Below are positions 14,603 through 22,040 of a stretch of 28,213 nt of DNA, piece after piece. Made by a program: the position numbers and the translations under genes. Source of the DNA: a virus. The notes beneath the pieces are model-generated. The model had not been told where the DNA came from. It ran no database searches and saw only the letters and a program-made list of their open reading frames with translations. Within the stretch, counting starts at the first letter, position 1. Every line of letters begins with the position of its first letter. The stretch lies in IMG/VR virus record IMGVR_UViG_3300026078_000074, positions 1-28,213 of that record, one strand, 5' to 3'.

Positions 14603-15078
14603 GTGTGGGAACCTCCGAGTTTGTTCGCTACGGCTGTGCACGCAGCGAGGATCTCCGCTCTTACTCCGGTGTCAGCTTCGCGTTCCATGCGATCGCTGAA
14701 CCATCCCGGCTTGACTTCCTGATCTCTCCACGGTCGCTTGCCGTACGTCAGGTGACGGATACGACCACGGTCCATTGAATCGAGATCGTATGTCTTGCCG
14801 GTCTCTTCCCCGATCTGCCCCCGGCCGACGATTCTGATCGAGGGGTTGCGCACTCCGAGTCTCGTGTTCACGGAGAACTTCGAAGCGGCAACCCTCTCGG
14901 CCAGACCCCCGGATTGTGGCAGCTCTTCGAGCGCTGCCGCTTTCGCTGCGGGCTTCAGTGGCTTCGCTCCCCGCTGAATGCCCCGAAACAGCTCGCGTCG
15001 AAGCTCTCTGTCGCCGGCAGCCTTGAGATCTCGCGCCACTGCCGCGAGCTGCTCGACTCCGATGACTTCGACGCTCAC
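14599..15078 (-). CDS. HK97 gp10-like / tail completion protein
   Basis: 159 residues from GTG 15078 behind GGGGGAA. The start, VEVIGVEQLAAVARDLKAAG, followed by a helix-rich segment with RELFRGIQRGAKPLKPAAKAAA, matches the pattern of HK97 gp10-like neck and tail proteins. The C-terminal half has LTYGKRPWRDQEVKPGWFSDRMERE, also typical. These proteins act at the head-tail interface or in tail completion. In most HK97-like phages the gene precedes the tail terminator and major tail gene; here it follows the major tail gene and overlaps the chaperone gene, a rearranged order. Identification is by pattern. Confidence 0.7.
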   Translation of the reverse strand: MSVEVIGVEQLAAVARDLKAAGDRELRRELFRGIQRGAKPLKPAAKAAALEELPQSGGLAERVAASKFSVNTRLGVRNPSIRIVGRGQIGEETGKTYDLDSMDRGRIRHLTYGKRPWRDQEVKPGWFSDRMEREADTGVRAEILAACTAVANKLGGSHT

Positions 15079-15090
15079 GACTTCCCCCGA

Positions 15091-16101
15091 TCAGAGAACG
15101 CTGTCCGTGCTCTGGTACTCGCAGAGCGCGAGCGCCGTGATCGTCTGAGCGAGATCGACATACGCCGTGTAGTCGAAATCGGTCGTGATGACATCGGGAC
15201 CGTCCGCAGACGGTGTGTCGGTGTCGAAGTAGATCGCCGGCAAGGTGAGCCGGAACGTGTACGGGAACGTCGTCGCGATGATCGGGCCGATGAACTCCCA
15301 CACGAGGGCAGCCGGAGTGTCGTCGCGATACCGGTCAGCGAAGTCGGCTGCGACTTTGTAGTCGACGGAGATGGTTCCGGAGACTTCGACGAGATCGTTC
15401 GAAACGGGCTCTTCCTTCAGACCGGCATTGTTCGCGTAGAACATGTCAGTCTTCAGCTTGCGCTCGATCTTGCACGTGACCTTCCGGACACCGCCGACCG
15501 CTGCCACCCCGGCGACCGTTGTTCCGAGCTTCACACCCATCTGTGCGAAGTGGAACGGCTTTCGGGCGGTCGCGAAGCTCGCCGCTGCGAGCGCCTGCGT
15601 CTCGACGACATTCCGAATGTCGCCGTCGATGTTGACGGTCAGCAGATCACCGACACCGCACGAGAACTCTGCCGAAGTGACCTTCGCGCCGATGCCGCTC
15701 TGTGCGATGACGGAGCCACCCGTAAGCGGGTTGCCCTGCTGTGCCGTGAAGATCTTGCCGGCCGTGTCGACGAGCGTATGCGTCTGAAGCAGAGCGGTCG
15801 GCGCGGTCTGCGCGACCGGTGTAACCGTTCCGCCGAAGATCTGATTGAGCAGAAGACCCATGTCGCGATCCGACACGACGAGATCTTCGATCGTGAGCGC
15901 TCCGGCTTGATACGTCTGCGCCCGACCGTCTACACGCTTGCCGAGCCGTCCAGCAGCGAGACCGGTCCAATCGGCCGTGTTCTTCGACTTCTTCACGCTC
16001 GACTTGCCGACTTCGTAGAAACGGGTCGGCGCTTGGTACGTCTGGTACGCACTCTGCGCCGCAATCCCGAACTGCGAGCCGAGCCCGCTGCCGATTGCCA
16101 C
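15091..16101 (-). CDS. Major tail tube protein
   Basis: 336 residues from GTG 16101 behind GGGGAAG. Alternating beta strands and loops fit a phage tail-tube fold: an early WTGLAAGRLGKRVDGR region, SDRDMGLLLNQIFGG, AEFSCGVGDLLTVNIDGDIRN, VRKVTCKIERKLKTDMFYANN and a C-terminal strand set ending in FDYTAYVDLAQTITALALCEYQ. Length and position between the tail terminator and the chaperone/tape measure genes agree with the major tail protein, the repeated hexameric ring of the tube. A C-terminal Ig-like extra domain is not obvious. Confidence 0.85.
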   Translation of the reverse strand: MAIGSGLGSQFGIAAQSAYQTYQAPTRFYEVGKSSVKKSKNTADWTGLAAGRLGKRVDGRAQTYQAGALTIEDLVVSDRDMGLLLNQIFGGTVTPVAQTAPTALLQTHTLVDTAGKIFTAQQGNPLTGGSVIAQSGIGAKVTSAEFSCGVGDLLTVNIDGDIRNVVETQALAAASFATARKPFHFAQMGVKLGTTVAGVAAVGGVRKVTCKIERKLKTDMFYANNAGLKEEPVSNDLVEVSGTISVDYKVAADFADRYRDDTPAALVWEFIGPIIATTFPYTFRLTLPAIYFDTDTPSADGPDVITTDFDYTAYVDLAQTITALALCEYQSTDSVL

Positions 16102-16105
16102 TGCG

Positions 16106-16378
16106 TCACTTCCCCTTCGTGGTCGTCTTCTTCGCCGGCTCGGCCGACTCGCTCACCGGCTCGTCCGGTAGCGGCTGTTCCGTGCTTGCTTCCGGGTCGT
16201 AATTCTTCGGCGGCCACGGAAAGCCCTTGACTTCGAAGAAGTGCGGTTGGCACGCGTACGACTCGTCGAACTCGTCGGGGACGGTGAACGTCTGATCGGG
16301 CTCGATCCGACGAAGGTAACCGTCCGGCAGAATGGCGACTTCTCTCGGCTCGTCACCGACATAGGTAACCTGAGACAC
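16106..16378 (-). CDS. Small acidic/proline-rich protein before major tail gene
   Basis: The reading frame is open farther upstream, but the real start is most likely GTG 16378, with AGGGGAG about ten bases before it and the upstream stop at 16390-16392; this gives 90 residues. Residues 1-55 look folded (YVGDEPREVAILPDGYLRRIEPDQTF in part), and the rest is rich in P, E, S and K, ending in KKTTTKGK. No family is recognised. Its place between tail terminator and major tail genes suggests a small connector or tail-assembly component. Confidence 0.7.
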   Translation of the reverse strand: MSQVTYVGDEPREVAILPDGYLRRIEPDQTFTVPDEFDESYACQPHFFEVKGFPWPPKNYDPEASTEQPLPDEPVSESAEPAKKTTTKGK

Positions 16379-16389
16379 TCCGCTCTCCC

Positions 16390-16902
16390 CTAGCTTGTGA
16401 GGTAAGCCCGGCAGTCGATGCCGAACTGAACTTGAATCGTGACGCCGCGATCGGTGAAGAACTGCCGGAGCCGATCGACACCGCCGAACCCGCTGTATAG
16501 CACGGGACCGGCTGTCACCCCGTCTCCGAGATCGATGTGTGCGAGAAGTACGGTCTCGACTGTTCGCAGTATCTCGAACAGCTCGGCCCGGCAGCCTCGC
16601 ACGTCTTCGCCACCGTCCATGACGAGCGCGACACAACCGATCGTGAACCGCTCGTCTTTGTCACGGGGGAGACCAGTTCCGCCCCATTGCTGTTCACCGG
16701 TAGCTGAGTCGCCGTCTTCACCGTCGACATCAGCGCCGATGAACAAGTACCGCCTACCGTCGCCCCGTTGCTCGCCGGCTGTGCGAAGCGGATTCCACTC
16801 GAACGGCGGACCGTCGATCACGTCCACTGTGGACATGGCGGCATCCGCTGCGATGAGATCGACGGCAGCCACGATCGCAGCGTGCATCGCGCTCGTTCTC
16901 AC
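16390..16902 (-). CDS. Tail terminator protein
   Basis: 170 residues from GTG 16902, overlapping the connector stop (GTGA). The layout fits siphophage tail terminators: an N-terminal helix (MHAAIVAAVDLIAAD), a VDVIDGPPFEW strand, RRYLFIGADV, a RDKDERFTIGCVALVMDGG strand pair, a long helix with CRAELFEILRTVETVLL, and a last strand VTIQVQFGIDCRAYL. The protein forms the ring that stops tail polymerisation and docks to the head. Position just before the tail tube genes agrees. Confidence 0.82.
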   Translation of the reverse strand: MRTSAMHAAIVAAVDLIAADAAMSTVDVIDGPPFEWNPLRTAGEQRGDGRRYLFIGADVDGEDGDSATGEQQWGGTGLPRDKDERFTIGCVALVMDGGEDVRGCRAELFEILRTVETVLLAHIDLGDGVTAGPVLYSGFGGVDRLRQFFTDRGVTIQVQFGIDCRAYLTS

Positions 16903-17735
16903 GTGGCGAGCCCCGTTCTCGTGCCGAGAGGCTTGAGCAGCTCGACGGCGCGATTCGGAATCGAGAAACCAAACCCGGGGAGAACCGTCGTGTCGTCACT
17001 GTTCCCTCGCCGTACCGCTGTGCTCACGGCACCCCGACCCCGCTGCGTCTCCCACAAGTGGGCTAGAATCACCTTCGCAGCGTGACTCATCGCTTCGGGG
17101 ATGATTCGACGGCCGGCGACGTACACCGCGTACCACCGACCGTGACTGAGGTAGATCGTGCCGTCAGTCGGATAGATCATCCCGCTTTCGTTGTCAACGG
17201 TGAGCGTCGTCGTGTCGAACGCTGTGCCGTAGAACGCGAGCGAAGTCAGAGAAATGATCGGTGCGTGCGGCAGAACGAGCGAGTATCCGCCACCGTCGAT
17301 GAATCGCCTGACGGTTTTCGGCTCGACTGACCCGGCGAGGTATTCGACGGCCGGGGTTAGGGTCCGGATGAACCCTAGAATCTCGTCGTCGTGGGTCGGG
17401 TTGTCAAGCGCGATGTTCAGATACTTCTTCCCGTCGTCGAGCCCTAGCAATTCCTGCGCGAAGGGATCGAAGACATCGATCACGCCGTTCCGAACGGTCT
17501 TGCCGGGGTCCGTTGTCGAGAATACCCATGCGTAATGACCGAAGTCTTCGATGTCCGTGTCGAGAATCGAGTGATACAGCCCGGTCCCGTCGTGCGCCGG
17601 AACAGCGATGTCGGCCGGCACATCGGTATCGGGGGAAAGGAGCTGCATCCGCACCGACCCCGGATCGACGAGTTCGCCGGAGAGATCGGTAACTTCGAAG
17701 TCGAGCCGTACCGGCTGCCCGCTAGGCACTCTCAC
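16899..17735 (-). CDS. Head-to-tail connector (adaptor) with N-terminal Ig-like domain
   Basis: 278 residues from GTG 17735, overlapping the preceding stop (GTGA). Residues about 1-90 look like an Ig-like beta sandwich (VRLDFEVTDLSGELVDPGSV, then YAWVFSTTDPGKTVRNGVIDVFDP in part). The remainder fits a gp6/gp15-type adaptor: the YLNIALDNPTHDDEILGFI helix, AVEYLAG, a beta-rich insert and a long C-terminal helix (AAKVILAHLWETQRG). Adaptor rings bind beneath the portal and connect to the stopper or terminator. The added N-terminal beta domain is a variation on the usual shorter form. Other neck proteins are not obvious, so this one may do more of the job. Confidence 0.78.
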   Translation of the reverse strand: MRVPSGQPVRLDFEVTDLSGELVDPGSVRMQLLSPDTDVPADIAVPAHDGTGLYHSILDTDIEDFGHYAWVFSTTDPGKTVRNGVIDVFDPFAQELLGLDDGKKYLNIALDNPTHDDEILGFIRTLTPAVEYLAGSVEPKTVRRFIDGGGYSLVLPHAPIISLTSLAFYGTAFDTTTLTVDNESGMIYPTDGTIYLSHGRWYAVYVAGRRIIPEAMSHAAKVILAHLWETQRGRGAVSTAVRRGNSDDTTVLPGFGFSIPNRAVELLKPLGTRTGLAT

Positions 17736-20419
17736 GACGCACCCTTCCTCACTGTGACCCGAGCCGAACCGGGGAAGCTGATCGCGACACCGGCTGCGCC
17801 GGTCGAGCGGACCCTGACGGAACTCGACGAGCCCGGCCGGGTTGAGACGGATGCCGAGCCAACGAAGCCCGGAGTGTGCGTGTTCGCGCTGATTCCGAGC
17901 ACGGCGATCGCGACGAGCTGCGCGAGCGCCTTCTGATCGAGACGTGCCGAGACGCTGAGAGCCGCTGTGCCGGTCAGAGCGACCCCGGCCGGCACAACCA
18001 CTACCCCGAGCCCGGAGAGGCTCGCAGCGGCGAGAAGAGCCACCGGGGCGACCGCGATGCGCTGACCGGCCACGGTGAGCAGGGACGAGGCGACAAGATC
18101 AGCCTCAGTCTGCCCGGCGATCAAGCCTGCGACGGTCAAAGTCGACTGCGCGTTCAGGGTCACGACCCCGAGTACGGTGACCAGACCAGACACCGCAAAC
18201 AGGGATGAAGCGGACAGATCGACGGCGCTGAGCTTCCCCACGACGCCGGCAACACTGAACGCCGAGCCGGCAGTGAGCGCCGCCGTCGCGATCGCCGTAC
18301 GCTGTCCACTGATCGCAAGCGTGGCCGAAGCGACGAGAGCGGCTGCCGTTTGCCCGGCGACTGTCGCTGCGACACCTAGCGACGCATCCGCAGTCAACGC
18401 AGCTACGCCGAGCACGGTGCGCGTGCCGGCTGCCGTCAGAGTCGCTCCGGCCACGATTGCGACCGACCCGAGCACGGTGACAACCCCGGTTGTCGAGAGA
18501 CTCGACGCAGCGCTCAGCGCCGCTGTTCCGGGGCGAGTGACGACACCGCTCGCGCTCAGCGAAGCGGCAGCGATCAGATCAGCGGCAGCGCTCGCCCCAC
18601 CGATCACCGTGCCGGTTGCAGCCAATGTCGACGAAGCAGCGAGCGCAGCGCTCGCGAGCTTCGACACTACGGCTGCCGTGGAAAGATCCGAACTTGCTGC
18701 GAGGTTCGCGACCCCGAGTCGGGTCACGACCCCCGATGCGCCTAGGGTCGCACCGGCCGTGAGCGCAGCAGTCCCGAGCCGGGTCACGATCCCAGCGACG
18801 GCGAGTTGCGCGCTCGCCGTCAGACCGGCAGCACCGAAGCCGGCCAGGGTAGCGGATGCCGAGAGGGATGCGGTCGCCGTGAGCGATGCGCTCGCGATCT
18901 TCGAGACGACGCCGGTTGCGGCGAGGCTCGACGACGCCGTGAGCGATGCGCTCGCGACCTTGGTAACGACGCCGGTTGCAGCAAGGCTCGACGACGCTGC
19001 GAGCGATGCGCTCGCGAGAGCTGTAACGGTCCCCGTTGCAACGAGGCTCGCCGTTGCCGTCAGCGCAGCCGAGCCGTTCTGCGTCGCCGGTCCACCGGCA
19101 CGGATCTCGAAGATGACCGTGTTCGCCTGCGAAGCGTCCGGAGTCACCCACGACGACGAGTTCGACACGCCGGCCGAGCCCGCTTCGTAGCCGACCGACC
19201 CGGAAGCCTGTCCGCTGATCGTCCATGTGTCTTCAACGAGATCCGAAGAGTTCATCGTCGCCGGAGCAGTCCAATCGGACGCGCCGGAGATGATGAGCCC
19301 CGTCGTCTGCGGAGTGATCGCAGCAGTCGTGATCGTGGCAGCCGTCGATGTGCCCGGCGCGCTCGAACCGATCGGGGTCGTCGAGTCGTACCCACTGCGG
19401 ATGATGTACAGCTTCGACGCGAGACCATTCGCCCCGGCACCGATTGACACGGCTGCCGTGACGGTCGCCGTTGTCTGCGAAGCGAACGCTCTCCGGTACG
19501 CGCCGACGAAGCCGGGTTGCCCGCCCGTAAGCGATTGATCCTCAATCAGCGTCCACGTATTACCGGCTGAGTCGGTGACAGTTCCGGTTAGGTTGCTGCC
19601 GCTCGGCCCGTTCGCCGTGACGACGAGGATTCCGAGCGAACCTGCCGGGAAGGTACGACTCGCGCTTACGACTGAAGTCGCTCCGGCGTTCGAGTTCAGA
19701 TCTGTCGGGAACTCTTCGAACTCGATCCCGTTGACGACGTGAAGTGCCTGCCCGGTCGTGACAAGCGACGCGCTCGCCGTCAGATCTGCCGAACCCTGCT
19801 GCTCCGGGGGAAGGAACACGAGGTTTTGTGAAAACTCAATCCATGCAACCGTGCCGGTCGTATCACCTTCGGTGACTGCGTGATCGGTGCCGTTACCGCC
19901 GATCACCATGTCATACTGCGGGCTCGTACCGGTCGAGCTGAGACCGTAGCCGACTTCTACTAGAATGCGGTCGCCGGCTTGCACGTTGACTGTTCCGGTG
20001 CCAGCAACGTTCGCCATGATCTGACCGGACAGCGACGTACCTAGTTCAGTCGTGCTCGATGTCGCCTGCATCGAGTTCATGACGGCACGCACAGTCGAAC
20101 CGTCATTCGAAATGATCTTTGTTACGCGCCACCGCTTGTTAACGTTGTCGGTAGTGGAGAGTTCTCGCCCCCGGCACATTAACGTGACGGTTCCACCCGT
20201 GATCGTCTGCGCGTCGAGTGGATCAGAGATAAGCTGAAAGGCGAGCGCGTTGTTACCCGCACCCGACGTGACATTGACGGCGGACCGGGTTTCGGTAGTG
20301 GCAGCCTTAGTCAGCGAAAGACCACGACGTACAGCGCTAGTTGTATCAATCCACCCCGAGTCGAACGCCGGAGAGACGGGGGCAGCCGTGTTAGCAACGC
20401 CATACAGCCTCGTCGCCAC
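17732..20419 (-). CDS. Large structural protein with tandem 20-residue repeats
   Basis: 895 residues from GTG 20419 behind GGGGGCAGCC. Residues about 1-205 look like a beta-sandwich domain (GWIDTTSAVRRGLSL, WRVTKIISNDGSTVRAVM), and about 230-440 like a second (GNTWTLIEDQSLTGG, ANTVIFEIRAGGPA). Residues about 445-830 hold about 20 imperfect tandem repeats of 20 residues, consensus near A-L-T-A-x-A-S-L-x-A-T-G-V-V-T-x-L-G-x-A; one isolated copy (ADLTASASLVTTG) lies between the two beta domains. A short Ser/Gly/Arg/Val-rich tail ends the protein. The regular spacing suggests a beta-solenoid, so a fibre-like shaft attached to the capsid or neck is likely. The gene lies between head proteins and the connector, where a protein this large is unusual. 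Confidence 0.8.
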   Translation of the reverse strand: MATRLYGVANTAAPVSPAFDSGWIDTTSAVRRGLSLTKAATTETRSAVNVTSGAGNNALAFQLISDPLDAQTITGGTVTLMCRGRELSTTDNVNKRWRVTKIISNDGSTVRAVMNSMQATSSTTELGTSLSGQIMANVAGTGTVNVQAGDRILVEVGYGLSSTGTSPQYDMVIGGNGTDHAVTEGDTTGTVAWIEFSQNLVFLPPEQQGSADLTASASLVTTGQALHVVNGIEFEEFPTDLNSNAGATSVVSASRTFPAGSLGILVVTANGPSGSNLTGTVTDSAGNTWTLIEDQSLTGGQPGFVGAYRRAFASQTTATVTAAVSIGAGANGLASKLYIIRSGYDSTTPIGSSAPGTSTAATITTAAITPQTTGLIISGASDWTAPATMNSSDLVEDTWTISGQASGSVGYEAGSAGVSNSSSWVTPDASQANTVIFEIRAGGPATQNGSAALTATASLVATGTVTALASASLAASSSLAATGVVTKVASASLTASSSLAATGVVSKIASASLTATASLSASATLAGFGAAGLTASAQLAVAGIVTRLGTAALTAGATLGASGVVTRLGVANLAASSDLSTAAVVSKLASAALAASSTLAATGTVIGGASAAADLIAAASLSASGVVTRPGTAALSAASSLSTTGVVTVLGSVAIVAGATLTAAGTRTVLGVAALTADASLGVAATVAGQTAAALVASATLAISGQRTAIATAALTAGSAFSVAGVVGKLSAVDLSASSLFAVSGLVTVLGVVTLNAQSTLTVAGLIAGQTEADLVASSLLTVAGQRIAVAPVALLAAASLSGLGVVVVPAGVALTGTAALSVSARLDQKALAQLVAIAVLGISANTHTPGFVGSASVSTRPGSSSSVRVRSTGAAGVAISFPGSARVTVRKGAS
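17900..19090 (-). repeat. Tandem array of about 20 degenerate 60-bp repeats
   Basis: Within the 895-aa gene, a 60-base unit (20 codons) recurs about 20 times with substitutions and few length changes; one junction, between the eighth and ninth units, adds about two codons. Best-kept units, around 18880-19020, share near-identical segments such as GTGAGCGATGCGCTCGCGA on the plus strand. Confidence 0.8.
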
Positions 20420-20436
20420 GGCTGCCCCCGTTCAGC

Positions 20437-20841
20437 TCAGAGATCGGTCGCCGTGAGCGCGCCCGACGCGATCGTGAACGTATCGCCGCTCGCCGTGGTC
20501 TTGTTCGCCGCGAGCGCACCCCACCACTTCCGCTTGGGAGTGCCGGCCGAATCCCACAGCTCGACACCGACGATCGTCGCAGCGGGCATGTTCGTCACAG
20601 AAACCGCAGCGTTCGACGCTGCCTGACCGGTAGTCGTGCTCGCGCTCGCGAAGGTGACGGTCGGCGCTCCGGTGCCGGACGTGTACCCGCCCCCGGTTGT
20701 CAGCTCCGTTCCGTTCGCCGTGGCTGAGCCGTTCGCCGTCATGAAGCGAACGTGAATCGGCGTTGTCGTCGCGACGAAGGATGCCGTGCCGAGCGAAGCA
20801 TCGACGATGTTTGCTGCGTGCGCAGCGTCGAGACCCGGCAT
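20437..20841 (-). CDS. Small beta-rich head-associated structural protein
   Basis: 134 residues from ATG 20841, overlapping the upstream stop as TGATG. The sequence is rich in A, T, G and S with beta-strand pattern: PIHVRFMTANGSATANGTEL, GAPTVTFASAS, MPAATIVGVELWDSAGTPKRKWWGAL and a last strand pair GDTFTIASGALT. I recall similar TANGSATANGTEL and VELWDSAGTPKR proteins in actinophage head regions, but cannot name their function firmly; a head decoration or fibre-base protein is likely. The following gene encodes the large repeat protein, so it could form the base on which that shaft sits. Confidence 0.72.
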   Translation of the reverse strand: MPGLDAAHAANIVDASLGTASFVATTTPIHVRFMTANGSATANGTELTTGGGYTSGTGAPTVTFASASTTTGQAASNAAVSVTNMPAATIVGVELWDSAGTPKRKWWGALAANKTTASGDTFTIASGALTATDL

Positions 20842-21185
20842 CAGTCGTCACTCCCCCCGGCGTACACGCGCATCGGCTGCGATTCGAGCAACGCAAGCAG
20901 CTCGTCGCCCGTCTTCCCGCTGCCGGCTCGCTCCGGTGCGCCGCACTGAGCTTCGGGCTCGGCCGGGCAACCGGCAGCGGCGCAGCAGTCGAGATGACGA
21001 ACCTGCGTGTCATCTTGCATGATCTCCGTCAGCGCCTCGTCGGGAATGCCGTTCGCGATCAGGCGCTTCAGAATGACACCTTCGGGTACGCCGGCATCTC
21101 CCTTCGGAGTCGCCACGACGTGACGAGGGTCGGTGTCGACTCCCCCGCACAACTCACACCCCCGAAGGGGTCGGTCACTATCCAC
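20841..21185 (-). CDS. Cysteine-rich small head-operon protein
   Basis: About 114 residues if starting at GTG 21185, which has GAAGGG six bases upstream; the frame is open back to a TTG at 21230. A GCELCGG pair and a later HLDCCAAAGC...QC cluster give six Cys with nearby His, suggesting a zinc-binding site. The middle (VILKRLIANGIPDEALTEIMQDD) is helical. The stop overlaps the next ATG. Cysteine-rich proteins of this sort occur in actinophage head gene clusters without known role; a capsid-assembly or DNA-contact function is possible. Confidence 0.68.
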   Translation of the reverse strand: MDSDRPLRGCELCGGVDTDPRHVVATPKGDAGVPEGVILKRLIANGIPDEALTEIMQDDTQVRHLDCCAAAGCPAEPEAQCGAPERAGSGKTGDELLALLESQPMRVYAGGSDD

Positions 21186-21248
21186 TTCAGTCCCTTCGAG
21201 AATGGAACCGGGGGCGACCGGGGTTCCCAACCGACCGCCCCCGGTCGT

Positions 21249-21620
21249 TCACTTCGTCTGCGCGGTCTCCCGCGAGACGGCTGTGTTCGACCGCTTGTCG
21301 CGCTCCTTCGCACGGTCAGCGAACGTCGAGTTCCGGTGCGAAGTCGCACCATCCACGATGGACGCACCGGCCGAAGCCGACACCTGATCGACGGGCACCG
21401 GGTCACCGTGATCCGGCTTGTCGTGACTCACGTCGCTCGTGTCAATGGTCGAGAACCCGTACTTCGAGTTCAGCGCCGCATCGGTCTCGTCGACACCGAC
21501 ATCGGTCGGGACGCTCGCCGTCGAGTCGGTGCGCTTGTCGGCCGTCGTGTCCGGCTCGCGCGGGTCGGTCTTGTCGTCGGGGGCGGTTGTGCCGCTGCCC
21601 GACTTCGGGGCGGTTGCCAT
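21249..21620 (-). CDS. Hydrophilic, probably disordered head-operon protein
   Basis: 123 residues from ATG 21620 behind GGAAGAGGAAGC. The sequence is dominated by T, D, S, K, P and A with few hydrophobics, as in disordered proteins, apart from a short LNSKYGFSTIDTSDVS segment and a basic FADRAKERDKR helix near the end. No domain recognised. Location between the small capsid-associated protein and the cysteine-rich protein suggests a minor head component or assembly helper. Confidence 0.65.
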   Translation of the reverse strand: MATAPKSGSGTTAPDDKTDPREPDTTADKRTDSTASVPTDVGVDETDAALNSKYGFSTIDTSDVSHDKPDHGDPVPVDQVSASAGASIVDGATSHRNSTFADRAKERDKRSNTAVSRETAQTK

Positions 21621-21680
21621 GCTTCCTCTTCCTTCGTTGGGCAGGGATTCTCCGGAGTGTCGGTGCGCGACTGTCCGGGG

Positions 21681-22037
21681 TTACTCCGAGTAGATCCGCA
21701 CTTCGAACGTGAAGCTCGGAGTCGTACCGCCGATCGTCCACGACACACGAAGTAAGTCGGTGAACGGCGCGACCACGTTGACCACTTCGCGAGAGATCGC
21801 CGTCTTCTGCGCGAAGGTGCCGACCGTGTTCCACGTAGCGCCGCCGTCGACAGAATCTTCGATCAGAACGTTCAGCGTCGGCGTTGTTCCGCTTGCGGCG
21901 GAAACGTTGAGCTGTGCTCGCAGGGTCTTCGCTGACCCGAAACCACCGATCGGGCCGCTGTTGCCGTTCGTGTTGCGAGCGGCAGAAGCGACCGTGACAT
22001 CGGTGATTCCGGGCGAAGCGAGATCATCGCGCGGCAT
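21681..22037 (-). CDS. Putative head decoration protein
   Basis: 118 residues from ATG 22037, four bases after the capsid stop. The fold looks all-beta: ITDVTVASAARNTNGNSG, LRAQLNVSAASGTTPTLNVLIE, DGGATWNTVGTFAQ, and DLLRVSWTIGGTTPSFTFEVRIYSE in part. The DSVDGGATW and VSWTIGG motifs are of the kind found in small jelly-roll or Ig-like virion proteins. Immediate position after the major capsid gene is where HK97-type phages put decoration or capsid-stabilising proteins. An alternative is a small head-fibre subunit. Confidence 0.7.
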   Translation of the reverse strand: MPRDDLASPGITDVTVASAARNTNGNSGPIGGFGSAKTLRAQLNVSAASGTTPTLNVLIEDSVDGGATWNTVGTFAQKTAISREVVNVVAPFTDLLRVSWTIGGTTPSFTFEVRIYSE

Positions 22038-22040
22038 GGG

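Noticed and set aside
14914-16230. A 438-codon plus-strand frame opposite the tail tube and gp10-like genes.
   Set aside because: Arg-rich antisense frame typical of GC-rich coding DNA; no start signal and it spans several well-supported minus-strand genes.
18075-19190. A 371-codon plus-strand frame opposite the repeat region.
   Set aside because: It is the antisense shadow of the 60-bp repeat array; its own repetitive Ala/Thr/Val composition follows from the repeat, and it lacks a ribosome site and a place in an operon.
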